The notes under the pieces: model-generated | What the model was told of the DNA's origin: nothing | The model's database searches: none | What the model saw: the letters and a program-made list of their open reading frames with translations, nothing else | DNA from: Thermomucor indicae-seudaticae | Lineage: Eukaryota; Mucoromycota; Mucoromycetes; Mucorales; Lichtheimiaceae | Assembly (NCBI GenBank): GCA_000787465.1 | Contig: JSYX01000032.1 | Span: forward strand, 43,810 to 107,809 | DNA: 64,000 bases | Reading direction: 5' to 3' | Program-made: the position numbers and the translations under genes | Shown: positions 1 through 12,001 of the stretch, piece by piece | Layout: each line of letters opens with the position of its first letter | How positions within the stretch are numbered: position 1 is the stretch's first letter

Positions 1-109
1 TGTGCGCCACCAGCTGAAGTGAGGTCTGGATATTCAACCTGTCCAAAAAGTTTTCGTAAATGTTGATGAACTCCGCCAGGTCAGACAGATCCAACCGCAG
101 CTCTGCCAT
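1..109 (-). CDS. N-terminal fragment of an unidentified protein, cut by the window edge
   Basis: An open frame runs from an ATG at 109 to the window edge without a stop. It encodes about 36 residues beginning MAELRLDLSDLAEFINIYEN, an amphipathic helical start. The remainder lies outside the window. I do not recognise the family. The codon choice and length of the open stretch are consistent with a first exon, but a chance frame cannot be excluded. Confidence 0.4.
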   Translation of the reverse strand, partial: MAELRLDLSDLAEFINIYENFLDRLNIQTSLQLVAH

Positions 110-558
110 TGGGCATCTACTGTGAGCTCTAAGTCAAATTGCCAAGAGAATATCAGCTTCATCCGTGGTATATAGGGAACCAGCACGAACTGTACAAATG
201 ACGTAGCAGCAGATATCAGTTTCGTGATATATTTTTCTTTAAAGGATTATTTCTCATTGAAAACTGAAAAGGCACGCCAGCTGCTCTTTGAGCAAAAGAG
301 TCACTTGACGTGGGTTGCGTTGCGTTAGTGTGAATTTAGCAGGTTTGAAAGAAGCGGCCTCGGTTTATTAAAACTTTTCCATTAAATCGCGCCAGTCTCT
401 TCCCTCGTCCAAAAGAACTCAAGAAGACAATCACATGATAGTATGTAAGAAAGATACCAGATGTTATTTCGATAGACTTGTTGGATATTAGTGTTAACTA
501 TTTCTCTAAAACTATTCCAAGTTCCGGAAGACTAAGAAGGTGGTGTTCCGTGGGTATC
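110..558. other. intergenic: 5' flank of edge gene and 3' flank of first small-peptide gene
   Basis: No coding frame is supported. A stretch at about 404-450 (cgtccaaaagaactcaagaa) recurs downstream of the third peptide copy near 4750, so this part belongs to the tandem repeat unit. Confidence 0.5.
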
Positions 559-866
559 CTAATGGTGGTGGTGGTGGTCGCCAGCGACAACGTGTGTGTC
601 AGCATCGCGGTCGTTGCTAGTCAAAATACCGTCTTGCAAGACATTGTTGAGCTACATGAAAACGATCGGGTTAGCGAGCTTTTTTGATCATCTCTTTAAC
701 ATGACGCAAAACTAACCAGACCACTGGCGCCACCGTCGTTGTTGTTGCCGCCCACAACAACATCCTGGTCATCGTAGTAATGGTCGCCATGGTGGTGGTG
801 GTGTCGTTCGGCGGAGACGGCAGCTGCGAAAAGAGCAAACAAAGCAACAATGGCAGAGAACTTCAT
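559..866 (-). CDS. small secreted Asp/His-rich peptide, tandem copy A (80 aa)
   Basis: Two exons, 717-866 and 559-651, join around a 65-base intron (GTTAGT donor, TGTAG acceptor) to give 80 residues. Residues 1-19 (MKFSAIVALFALFAAAVSA) are a classic signal peptide with cleavage after AxA-type VSA. The mature peptide has a His run after ER, a DHYYDDQD stretch, a GGNNNDGGASGL block, an LxxxLQDGILTS block and a C-terminal DHHHHH. The exons match copies B (2759-3043) and C (4931-5211) in intron position and block order, which strongly supports a real gene. The Asp/His content suggests metal binding, but that is inference. No known family was recognised. A TATA element is found about 75 bases upstream. 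Confidence 0.8.
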
Positions 867-939
867 GCTTGATGATTGATTGGTTGGTTTGGATAGAAGA
901 GGATGAGTGAATATCGGTATTCTGCTGATTTGAGACGGC

Positions 940-950
940 CCATATTTATA
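940..950 (-). promoter_or_regulatory. TATA box shared by the three peptide genes (copy A)
   Basis: On the minus strand the sequence reads TATAAATATGGGCC. The same element appears at 3119-3130 (copy B) and 5287-5298 (copy C), each 75-90 bases upstream of the start codon. Its retention while flanking DNA has diverged suggests that it is functional. Confidence 0.6.
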
Positions 951-2758
951 TTTTTCTTAGCTTTTACTTTCCATCAACGCTATAAGCGCTCTATGTAATA
1001 AACCTATTTCGAGGATAAATTAAAAGGAACAAACAATATCCATTTGCGATGGCTTGTCGACTCTGTCTTTCTGTCAGAACAAATGTCATGCATACAGGAA
1101 ATTCCATGGCTATGTAGGGGTACACGGGCCACCTTTACGAATGCACTTTATCCCTGTAACACGTGGGGGTTTTCACAAGACACTTCCTCAACGTGCAGAT
1201 CCGATGTTATCGCGCTTGTATCGGACAAAGTCATTGAGTAAAGCGCACCGGACCTTAGTACTATCATTTTTCTTGCTAGTGTATACAGGCCAAGACAAGT
1301 CTATCTAGAGAATATGTCCTAGTAATTTCTATTCATTGACCCTGTAAAAGTAAAAGTCTGATCGTGGTTACTGATTTTTCAGGGTCTACTGACGAGTTAT
1401 GCACCCCCCTGAAGATTAAAGTAGCCGCTTGCTATAATCGCCATCCCCGAAAAGCCAGAATGTGATCACTAAATGGGAAATATCACGTTATAACAACTAA
1501 AGTTTGAAGAAGCGTGCGCTGTATAGATTATGCATGACATCTACATTGAATTTCGAATTGCTTGACAGTTATTGTAACACACAGCTTCGTCTTTATCTCT
1601 ACGAGTATCTCGAGAACAAAAGAACTATTGGACAACGATTGTGTGATTGTTCACGATGAAGCAAAACCGACGGAACATACCGAAGTTGCTAATTAACACG
1701 AAAGTCCCGGAAATATGTAACTCGGAGAATGCTTGTCATTGCATCTATAGTAGGATCGCTTCTGTTGCGTATCGCACCGACTATCGTTGGAATATGTGGT
1801 AGTTTCTGCAATCTCCTTGGATGAATAATTAAACCGATGGCACTGGTATGGAGGGGCAAGTTACGGGAAACGGCTCCATAGAGCAACCGGCGAAGCTAGT
1901 CATTGGATATCGAAATACGAACAGAGAAACTGAATCGATGCAAGCAAAATAAAAGTAATGCGTCGTTTCATTGGCTTCTAGTACAGCATTATTGGACCTC
2001 AAAATGATCATAGACAGTTACATCGAGTTAGAAAAATTGACCGTTAGCTCGAGCTGATCGCTACAAAAGAATCACCAAAGTTTGCCCGTAACTGAAATGA
2101 GGATCCGCCTTACCCCACCATAACCTGCTATGTGCCCGTCCAAAAGAATAAGAAGCTTTGTGTTCGCGATTTCTGTCGTCTCGCTTGAGGGCATGGGTAG
2201 ACATAGCGCAGACATGTAAGCTGAACGCAAATTCGATTTAGTGATATTGTCGAGCGCTTACTATAGTTAGCTCTCAGAGCGCTTTCTCTTTCAGGTCTGA
2301 TATGTCACTTGTCTCTTTCCCAGAAGACCATACAAACATTAGGATCGCTCATTTGATGACTGCAGGCGTGGTAAGCGCTGGTTCACTCGAAATATACAGA
2401 AAAACGATGATTGAAAAGAGTGAGAACCCACAGGAATGTCGGTAAGGGCGTCCGATCTTTCCTAGCAGATATCACTAAATGGAGTGCCCATTGCAGCAGG
2501 TTTGGAAAAATCAAACTCAAGTTGCCCGACTATTTCCTCAGATTGAATGAGTTTCTCTTACTGTCAAAGAGAGCTCAAGCAGTCAACCATCATGACGATT
2601 CGTCTCCTATGCGTTCCACAATAGTTTATAGCAGAAAGAAATGCCATTTACTTAGATAAACCTTTTTGGGAATCAAAACTAATGATTCATCTATGACTAG
2701 ACAAAGAGATAAGATTCCCAAGTTCCAAATGGATGAGGAAGCGTGTTCCGAGGGTATC
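951..2758. other. non-coding spacer of the tandem array
   Basis: Upstream flank of copy A and downstream flank of copy B. Only short chance frames are present. Blocks at 1126-1290 and 2040-2160 match the corresponding part of the next unit. Confidence 0.6.
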
Positions 2759-3043
2759 CTAATGGTGATGGTGGCGGTCGCCAGTAACAACGACGGTGTC
2801 ACCATGGCGATCTTGGCTCGTCAAGATACCGTCTTGCAAGAGACCGTTGAGCTAAATAGATAAATAAAGCGAGCGGGTTAGTGAGGCCCTTTCCAATCAT
2901 CTTTTGAAGGTAATACAAAAACTTACAATGCCATTGGTGCGGCCATCGTTGTTGTTGCCACCCACAGCAACGTCATCATGGCGGTCGGCAGAGACAACAG
3001 CAGCGAAAAGAGCAAAGAGAGCAACAATAGCAGAGTACTTCAT
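2759..3043 (-). CDS. small secreted Asp/His-rich peptide, tandem copy B (69 aa)
   Basis: Exons 2927-3043 and 2759-2851 flank a 75-base intron (GTAAGT donor, TTTAG acceptor). The 69-residue product starts with signal peptide MKYSAIVALFALFAAVVSA, followed by DRHDD, VAVGGNNNDGRTNGI, LNGLLQDGILTSQDRHGD and a C-terminal DRHHHH. It lacks the His run and DHYYDDQD insert of copy A near the mature N-terminus. Family and role are unknown; the fixed architecture points to a secreted Asp/His-rich, possibly metal-binding, peptide (inference). Confidence 0.8.
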
Positions 3044-3130
3044 GGTTGATGATTGTAGTGTTGTTGATGTCTATAGAAAAGGATGAGTGAATATCGGTCC
3101 TTGGCTGACTCAACATGGCCCATATTTATA

Positions 3131-4930
3131 GTTTTGATTTTGCATGCACATGAGTTCTGTAAGCAATACAGACCAACCCATTTCGAGCATAAATAGGACA
3201 AGGAGCAAGTAATACAGCTTCGAAATGGTTTATTGATCGAACTTTTCTTTCAGAGCAAACGATGCGGATGTACAGGGAACCTTTGAATATGTAGGGGGTG
3301 CACACGGGCCACCTTCACAAATGTCACTTTATCCCTTTAGCACATGGAGTTTCCGTAAGGCTTTTCATCAGCCTCCAGCCCATTGATCCATGCCATCGTC
3401 CTAGTTTTGAGCAACCTCGTTGAATAACATGCGGGTGACCTTAGCACTATCGTCGTTGATGCTCATGTATTGAGGGCCCAAAACAAGTCTCTTCAGAGAA
3501 TGAACCCTACTAATCGCCATTTCTGGGACACTGCAAGAACAAGTCCCCTGATCGTTATTATTGATTTTTGAGTTCAGGTTCAGGGTTTATTTACCAGCCA
3601 TACGCTCCTGAAGACAATAGTAGCCCCGTTACAATGATCATCCCAGGAAGACCAAACAAGGGTGATCCTTGGATGGAAATGTCACTAGATACATCGACTC
3701 TGCAATTATGGAAGCACACAGCTTTGTTATTTCTAACAGCAATTCAATGGCAAGTGAATTCAGCAGCTATCATGTCATTGAAACAAGCTGATTAAACATG
3801 TTGACTTCACTGCATATCTACATGGAAACCTAGCAAAGACGCAATGTGGAAACGAATCCGGATAACGCTTGCTAATCATACCCAGTATTGCTTACTATTC
3901 AATATTGCATCATAGTGCCACGGCTGTCACTGGAATATGCAGCATCTTCGCAAACACTCGAGAAGGATCTAACTGACCTCATTGGTAGGGAATGAAAAGG
4001 CTAGGGGAAACTAGGCTTCGTGGCTACCGGCGAAACCTTGTTATTGGGGAAATCAGGATACAAGAGAGGGACTTGGATAATCAAACGAAGCATAACAAGA
4101 GAAATCCGTCATCCCATTGTTAGCACGATTGACCGTTAGATTGAGCTGATCGCTCCAAAACCAACATCGCCGACCATTGTATAGTTTCCGCGAATGCATT
4201 CCGACTAAAATGCCGTAAGATTCGCGATGTATCATATGCTTCTACGCCCGGAGTGCGGGCATCCGAGTATTCGGTTCAGGGCATCTCGCCCTGGTCAGTA
4301 AGACTATTCTAATTAGCCAGTAAACACAGCTTAGACTCTGGTGGACACCCCAGTTGGAGTTATTTGTTTTGTTCACTCGTCCTGGCGTGAATGACTTGGA
4401 AGCATCGCAACTGCCACGGCTGACTTTCACGCGCTCATCTCAACGTGCTTAATGCGGAAAACACGCTCAAAATGGTTGTTTGGTGCTCGATCCAGCCGAT
4501 AAAGGAGAAAGCTTATGCACTTAGAAGATATCTCAAGATCGCTTATTTCAGAGTGATGAATGTAGACCATGGTTAGAGCGGTCGCTTATCCGACAATCCG
4601 ACCGAGCGAAAAGCATGCAAGGACCTGGCAGCCCAGTCAATGCGACTTGGAGATATTGAACCTGGAGATTGAGCGTCCCGAACCAAGAGACATTCCCGAT
4701 ATTCGTAGCAAACCAAGTTACTAAACTCTTCCTTCAACTTCCTAGCATGTCCAAAAGAACTCCAATAGACAATCATCAATCGTAAAAATATATAGTAGGG
4801 AGAAAGTAAATCGTGTATTTTTTCGACAAAAGAAACCTATTGGACATCAGGACTAGCTATTACTAAAGCCAGACAGGTATTCTCAAGTCCCGTATGAGCA
4901 AGGAAGAGTGCTCCGTGGGGGGAGAGGGTC
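3131..4930. other. non-coding spacer of the tandem array
   Basis: Upstream flank of copy B and downstream flank of copy C. No supported gene. Blocks near 3306, 3440 and 4134 match the other units. Confidence 0.6.
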
Positions 4931-5211
4931 CTAATGGTGGTCGCCATTGACAACGTGGGTGTCACCTTCACGGTGGGTGCTGGTCAAAAGACCATCTTCC
5001 AAGAGATCGTTGAGCTAAATGAATGAATAAATAAATGTCGTGTTAATGAGGTCCTTTTCCAATGCATCTCTTGCAAGGTAATACAGAAACGTACAAGGCC
5101 ACTGGCATGACCGTCGTTGTTGTTACCGCTCACAGAAATATCGTCCTCGCCGCCAGCGGAGACAACAGCAGCGAAAAGAGCAAAGAGAGCAACAATAGCA
5201 GAGTACTTCAT
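4931..5211 (-). CDS. small secreted Asp-rich peptide, tandem copy C (66 aa)
   Basis: Exons 5095-5211 and 4931-5014 are separated by an 80-base intron (GTACGT donor, TTTAG acceptor). The 66-residue product has the same signal peptide as copy B, then GGEDD, ISVSGNNNDGHASGL, LNDLLEDGLLTSTHREGD and a short DHH tail. The C-terminal His run seen in A and B is reduced to two residues, so the His content differs most between copies while the signal peptide and Asn/Gly block are nearly fixed. Confidence 0.8.
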
Positions 5212-5298
5212 GGTTGATGACTGTAGTGTTGTTGATGTGTATAGAAAAGGATGAGTGAATATCGGTCCTTGGCTGGCTCAACATGGCCCATATTTATA

Positions 5299-6219
5299 TC
5301 TGCGACGTTTGCTTTACATCGGCTCGATAAGCGGAAGAAGCCGAACCATTCTAAGGATATATTAAATTCAACGAGGGGCAAACGATCTACTTCAAAATGT
5401 GTCTTTCGGCAGAAATGAAGTTCATGGATATGCAGGCTATGTAGGGAGCACACGGGCCATCTTCTAATGTACTTTATTCCCGGGGCACGTACAGTCTCCA
5501 CAAGACTCTCTGACTATATACAGATTCATTCATTGTCTTATGCCACCTTGCTCGCTTTAAGCAATGTCATTGAAGAAAACGGTTGATCTTAGTACTACCG
5601 TCTTTCTTGTAGTGTATACAGGTTAAACAAAGAGTGAATCCCAATAATTGCGATACTTTGGCCCCCCTGACCGTTGTTATTGAACTTTAAGATTAGTTCT
5701 GCAGTCTCTATATGGACCAGCTTCACGGATAATACAGCGGTCCAAAATTCTATTACTCCTTGAGAGTTCTTCTCCATTAATCGCTTCAATTGTTATATCT
5801 CAAAACAGTCCAGTCGCGTAAGACTCCACAGCCGGAAAGGGAAGTTGAGGAGGTGTGGTTCAAGATACAACGACTAAGTTGTGCAGTTGGGTATTACCAA
5901 AAGCTCGGGTACAATACATGCGTCGAGGAGTGTTATTCATCATTTCCTTAAAGAATTGACGCTTACTATATGCTGACGACAGCAAAAGTACGGGACAATA
6001 ATTTGACACTTCATTTTTCCCTGAATTGTCACCTGCTACGCGCACAAAGGCATGGGCGTATCCTGCAGATCGATACTCAAAGTGACGCTCCTGCACCATC
6101 AGTTCGGGCTGTCATCGCCCCTCAAACGGGAAACACACTGGATGCGTTATCGCGCCAAATGATTGAAAGGACTTTATACATGCTCTTGTTGCTGATAGGA
6201 AAGAGGAATGATCATGCTG
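5299..6219. other. end of tandem array and spacer to TUL1
   Basis: Repeat-unit similarity fades by about 5850 (last match around the ttagtactaccg...gtgtatacagg block at 5590-5630). No gene is supported between there and the TUL1 stop. Confidence 0.5.
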
Positions 6220-8989
6220 TTAACATGCTGGAAGGTAAGACCTACACACCGGACACTCCAGTTTTATCCGCATCCACTATTATAAAAACAGAACGAACAG
6301 GATTAGACAGTTTTGCCATGTTCAGTTTCAAACTTGGAGACTTTACCCTCTCCAGACATTCAGTGTGGAATAAGTGCTGGCAAGGCGTCAACATATACTG
6401 CGCTCTGCCCAATACATTCAGACCAGCAGGACCGGCAGGAGTTGTGTCCACGGGAAGCATACATATAGCACAGTCTCGCGGATGTAACCTTAAAGGCCCA
6501 TTATCGCTCTGACCATGTCCGGTTTCTTCGTCGTCAGCTGGGAGGATTGGATGGTAGTTATATGTCTGCGGAAGGTACTATACGAAGATATCGTAAGCAA
6601 AATATCTTGAAAACAATAGTACTTGGTAATCACCTTTTCAGGAACGAAAAACCTTGGACCCAGAGCGTCCTGCAGGAAAAGTATAATGACTTGGAGTGCA
6701 ACATATGCAACCAAGAGCCAAACCCATGGTGATGGCTCTCGACCGATCACATTGTACGGACATGCGTAGAAGTCTGACAGAAAGCACATAGTCAACTTAT
6801 GGTCTATTGCGACGGTGGTACAAACTTACATAGCGGTATTGCAAGCCTTGTTATACTCATTCCAAGCACATACCGGCGGCTTAATGGGCGTCGACAGCCT
6901 CGCAAAACGTTTCTCATAATTTGTGGTATCCAAAATGAATGGAAGCCAAGTCCAAGCACGAAGGTAATGAGGTTTTGCACGAACGCAGAGCGGATCTCTG
7001 TCTGGTAGAACAGGAAAAGCCCGAATAGCAGAAGAGCATCTTCATATTGAGACGTGAAAGGTTATACTTCATCCTCAATAAAAGATATATCAGACACTTA
7101 CAAAGTCGATAGTATATGGAGCTGATGTCCCGTCGCGGATCAGGGGCAGTTGGCGAAGGTCTGGCTGGCTGTTGACTATTAGCGAGAGGCAGAATAGGCT
7201 CTTGCTGGCTCCGCGTCTCGTTGTTATTCTCCTCTGACGAAGACCGCAAGCTTTCTGGGCGTTGAATCCTCCAAATGACCAAAAGATACCGCATACCGAA
7301 TACTGCAACGAGAAGAAAGTTGAAGAATGCAGCAGCAGCAAATGGCAAGAAAACAGTTTCAATAACCACGCCCGTCGTCAAATGCAACAAACAAAGGTAG
7401 CTGTCCATCATTGCTTGCATGGCGATGGTCCAGTAGGATACATTGGAAACGCTCTGGTTGGAGTTACCAGTTACCTTGAATGTAATAATAACAAAGTGTA
7501 CTTTTTAAGGACTTACCGAGGGTGTGGGCGTAAATTCCATTTGATGAATGAGCACTGATATCTGTATCAAAGCCAACACAATTGCCATGGCGGCATATGA
7601 TATTGCTTTACTGTAGTATTTCTCGATTTTTGTTCCTTCGCCGTCTTTGACAGCAAGGGACAAACCGCAATTATGCGAGTACATCATCATAGAGATCTCG
7701 GGCGACGGCGGACTGATAGTACTCACACCTTGCGGGTTCTCCAACTCTGTGAGTACAAATGGCCGTATTAGAATAAGAATTGATGGTGTTATTCACTCAG
7801 GCACCCAACCTTTTTCATATTCTAATAGCTGCCAAAGTTTGATATCGCTCGGTAGTGGATGTAGTTGTCCGAATATTTGAAACACACAATCGAAAGCTAC
7901 CGACATTGGTCGATCTGCGTAACAATAACCGACTCTATCAGCACATTCTCTGAAAAAGTCTGTTTGATAGGAATACCATGGTCATCAACGGTTTGGCTTC
8001 CCCATGCTGCCATTTCGTCCAATTCATCAATGCGTTGCTCTATTTGTTCAAACAGCACCGATCTCGCTTGAATCATAGACTCGTTACTGGGCAGCATGTG
8101 CAACAAGTCTATAGAGCGGAAGGCCGTGCTACGGGAATGGCATTTAGCATTTCTCTCAATGAATAGGTTTGCAATGGATTGCTTACCCATCTGGAACGCC
8201 CATCACATATATCGTACCGTTACTCAGGAAATGGACGCCTTCCGCCAGCAGTAAGGCGCCATAACCACCCTTCGCATCATCTTTTAGTCTTAAATAGCCC
8301 TACAGACAGAGACGTCAGTGCCACGAAACGCCTCATACAGCAAAGCCAGACTGACAAAGCGAATATTACCTCGATGTAATTTACGGCGTCATCCTTCGTC
8401 TTTGTCGATTTAACATTAAATGTAAACGAGCCCTCCCCTGTGGATTCGAAAAAGCTACCGCGAGCTTCTTGCTGCGCAGTGATGTTACTAGCCTTATCGT
8501 CGTGTGGCACGGTGACATTATGGTTGGTAAAGTGACCTGTCACGGCAATAGAGAGCGTTTAGAACAAAGAGAGACAAAGACCCATACAGACTCTTCTAAC
8601 GCAATACCTCGGAAGACTCCGGTGATGTTGTGGTAAAAGCGGGAATTCGGTCCTTGAGTGGCAATCGCTCCAAGTTCGCTCAGTTGCGACTCTAAACTTG
8701 TTGGTAAAGGCTAGGTACACAACCGATAAGCTGAATGTATACCAAATGCTCCAAGAGGTAAGAACCTTCTTACGTGAGTGACATTAACACCAAAGGTGAC
8801 ATTTCCAAGCGCTTCTTTCTCATGACGAAGGCTGTCAAGTACATCTTCAATCGTTGGTCTTCCTTGCCGAGCTGCCTCGTCCTCAGAAAAGTTTATGAAC
8901 AATAAAGAAAGGACAAAAAGTAGCAAGTAGAACGTGGACCGATTCATAGCCTGTCTCTGAACAATGCGCACATTTTCCGGCGAGTCCAT
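6220..8989 (-). CDS. TUL1: transmembrane RING E3 ubiquitin ligase, TUL1/Dsc1/FLY type
   Basis: Multi-exon gene read on the minus strand. It begins with a signal peptide/anchor (STFYLLLFVLSLLFINF). A long lumenal region follows with several N-glycosylation sequons (NVT, NIT, NGT). A multi-pass membrane block comes next (segments around IVLALIQISVLIHQM, FAAAAFFNFLLVAVFGM, WVWLLVAYVALQVIILFL). The C-terminal RING-H2 reads DCAIC...C-QHLFH-TEC...ECPVC, with the last intron (6277-6346) inside it, and the protein ends LPAC. This order and the terminal RING are diagnostic of yeast Tul1/fission yeast Dsc1, the catalytic subunit of the Golgi/endosomal Dsc ligase, which degrades misplaced membrane proteins and, in some fungi, activates SREBP. 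The start is either M at 8989 or the later MNRSTF at 8944; the latter puts the signal peptide at the extreme N-terminus. Confidence 0.88.
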
Positions 8990-9377
8990 AAAGAAGACCT
9001 GACAAGGAAAAGGTGTCGACGCATTGAATTGCAGTTCCGATATCCAAGCGCTGTCGAGCGATGCTAAACTGATGCTGTGCGAGGACTATATGATATTACT
9101 CATCATCGTCGTTCATCCGCTGAACGTTTTTATCATAGAGTGGTTCAATATCAAGCGGTTAGACAGTTTCATTCTTAAAGCCGATCTTCACTTATGGCAT
9201 CAAATAAACCCATAACACTAAAGAAATCACTTCAGAATACTAAGTGATACTGTAGACATATGGCTTGTTAACAAAACGTACAATAGGTACAGATGGAATT
9301 GTGTGTTTATACAAAAATCTATAAGTGGAAGCGATATATTAATACAATGCCATTTGCAAACTTGTTTCTCTGTCCAT
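8990..9377. other. intergenic, promoter of TUL1 and 3' end of OCT1
   Basis: AT-rich spacer between the TUL1 start and the OCT1 stop. No gene or recognisable site was seen. Confidence 0.5.
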
Positions 9378-11853
9378 TTACACGTCGATGCCCCAGTCGC
9401 CAACAGTCCTCATAGCATTTTCATCACCGTCAGCTATCCGCTCGCCATCCTCGCCTCCTAACACGTCGGCGACACACTTCCAAGGGTCACGGGCACCACC
9501 CCATTTGAGAAGATTATCACGGAACGCAAGCCCTTGCTCGCGATCAAGCGGATTCTTTTCAAAGCATTTTTCCCAAATCCGTCGTGCCAGCGTCCGGTCA
9601 AAGAGGTAGGAATAGTAACCTGCACCGTACCCAAATAAATGACCAAACTGGACCGGCCACATCGTGCCGGGAACACTAGGGAACAAGCCAACTTCGTCTT
9701 GAAGGGAATGCCATACGTCAACGCTTGAAAAATGTGGATCCAAGACTGCTTCAGAGTGGTACTGTTGGTCAAGTAAAGCCATCAAGATTTGACTGTTCAC
9801 TTCAATGCCGTTAAATCGACGTCGTTGTTCGAGATAGACGTCTATTTCTTTCGGCGATAAGGCATCGTCTTTTGCAAATAGCGGCAGCACTTTCGGATGC
9901 CAAACAAAATGTTCCATCAAAATGGATGGAAGTTCCACAAAGTCAGTTGCACATCGTGTACCCGCCACGTTGTGATAATCGGTTCGTCCAAGCATTGAAT
10001 GCATAGCATGGCCCATTTCGTGGAATAGAGTCTCTACTTCAAACATCGACAGCAGAACAGAATTGCCGAAACCGCGAGAATCGGAAAAATCGCAAGTAAG
10101 TGCAATTACAGGTAGCTGATATCGTCCTTTTCGGTGACGGATTTCCTCTGATGGCTGAAAAGTTGGCGGGAAGAATCTATCGGCAGGTATCGATTGATTG
10201 GGAAACGCGTAGTAGATATCGTGTTCAGCATCGTCGTCGTCAACCCTTCGTGATGTTCTTACAGTATAATGCGCTGCATTGGTCGTTTTACCAGGACGTG
10301 CAAATAAATCACAATAGATGGTTCCGATTTTCCCTTCCCTTTCGCACACCACGTCGAGTTTTCTGACATCGTCATGCCAGGACTCTCCAGGCTGCAATAC
10401 CGCGGGTTCAAATTGAACGCCATAAAGATGTTTGAACAGACGCGATAAACCCTGAATGACGGATCCTACGGAAAAGTAAGGGACGAAAGGAGCAGCACCC
10501 TTGGAAGCTCTCTCGGTCGTGCTATACAGATGCATATAGAAATCACGATCCCACGCATTTATGGTGGGTTTTTCCTTTAATCCGAGAGCCTTTTGCTTCA
10601 TTTGCTGTAGTAGCATCATGTCACGCGAAAACGCTGGCGCTTGATGCTGCAGCAATGTGCGTAAAAACGCGTTCACATTCTCTAGCCCGTGCGAGTTAAT
10701 TATCAGTCTGTCACCGGGGCAGACGGTCTCACATACCAGGATCCTTGGCCATTTTATCTTGCAGATGCAGGTGTCCAAAGGATTTTTTCCCTACTAAAAG
10801 GGCGAGTTCTGCGCGCGTCTTCATTAACAGTTCTAAAACCTGGATACTCTCCGGACTGGCAGAATTCATAGCTTCATATAACTGTCTTCGAAGGTTTTCG
10901 TCGTTTGCATATTTCAGTATGATTTGACATTCCTGGGCATCCGTCGGTATATAGGCGAATCCATCGTCGCGCTTGTAAGGCTGAGTGATCGATCGACCGA
11001 AGCCACGAAGCGAATTCGGGTTAATCTTTACATGACTGATAGCACGCGGGTTCCTCTGAATGAACTCTCGTCCAAAATAGATGATTCTATCGGAAAGTTC
11101 CACAAACTGAGAGCGCTGGCTGCTTGACAGGTGAATGCCCGATTTTTCGAAATCACGCAGAAACACTACAGCTGCTGCATGTTCGTCAGGAGTAAATTGG
11201 CTAACAATCGACTTATCATCTAGGACCTGCGCCAAAACCTGTGCATGACATCAGTAACACCTCTGCCAAAATCTTGGCAAGTACGGTGAACATACTTTAT
11301 GCATTCTGGTGTCCGTGTTAAGCGTGTTCATATAATAACATAATTCTGCATAGGCTTTGTTTGCGGCTTCCATGATTTTTTCGTCCGGATGTGCGTTACG
11401 AATAAATTCGGCCATATCAATCACACTGCAAAGCGTATCTGAGAGGCGATCCAGATTTTTTACTACTCGCCGCATTTCCTCAGGGCCATTTTCGGGCGCC
11501 TTCCAGATTCGTTCAACAATGATCTGCGCTCTTTCGATAGCTTGTTTAGCTGCATATTCAAATCCTTCGACGCTAACAAAGTTTGGGTTCCCAAGTAGGC
11601 CAACTGATTTCGGCTTATCGACAACAGTACTGTAAGATAGTTTTCGGTGTTGGTCCCAGACATTCTGATCGTCGAACACTAAGCGCAAGTATTCGTCAGA
11701 TTCCGTCGCAGGGCAAATAGCGTCCTCCGCTCTTTGCAAAGTCGATGCACGACGGATCGTAGAATAATGCCAATTCCTCCGAAAAGAGTGGCCATGCAAT
11801 ACCCATCCGCAGCGCACTGGCTTAAAGAGATTCCGCAAAACCGAAATAGTCAT
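9378..11853 (-). CDS. OCT1: mitochondrial intermediate peptidase (M3 metallopeptidase)
   Basis: Three exons, 11296-11853, 10737-11238 and 9378-10681, join in consistent phase to 787 residues, close to the usual length of fungal Oct1. The N-terminus (MTISVLRNLFKPVRCGWVLH) is Arg-rich without acids, like a mitochondrial presequence. The M3 zinc site FHEMGHAMHSMLGR and the downstream block GTRCATDFVELPSILMEH are both present. Oct1 removes an N-terminal octapeptide from proteins already cut by the matrix processing peptidase. An upstream in-frame M at 11931 would add 26 residues and dilute the presequence, so 11853 is preferred. It is divergent from PAN1 with only about 150 bases between start codons, so the two probably share a promoter region. 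Confidence 0.92.
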
Positions 11854-12001
11854 TTCAATAAGTTTTGCAAAACTTGGACCTTGCCAGCGGAACGTGGTTC
11901 CGGGCTGACAGTCATTGTAGCGTCCAATCAATTTTGCTCTTCATCTTACGCTTTAAGTAACCAACTTGCTCTTCGACTTTTATCGACCCAGGCGCGAGGA
12001 A

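Larger units (their letters stand above)
430..5850. repeat. tandem array of three ~2.17 kb units each carrying a small secreted peptide gene
   Basis: Start codons of the three peptide genes lie at 866, 3043 and 5211, spacings of 2177 and 2168 bases. Conservation extends beyond the genes: an upstream block cgggccacctt...actttatccc is seen near 1126, 3306 and 5454, and a distal block gttag...gagctgatcgct is seen near 2044 and 4134. The third unit is shorter on its upstream side. This is a diverged segmental triplication, not a simple-sequence repeat. Confidence 0.8.
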
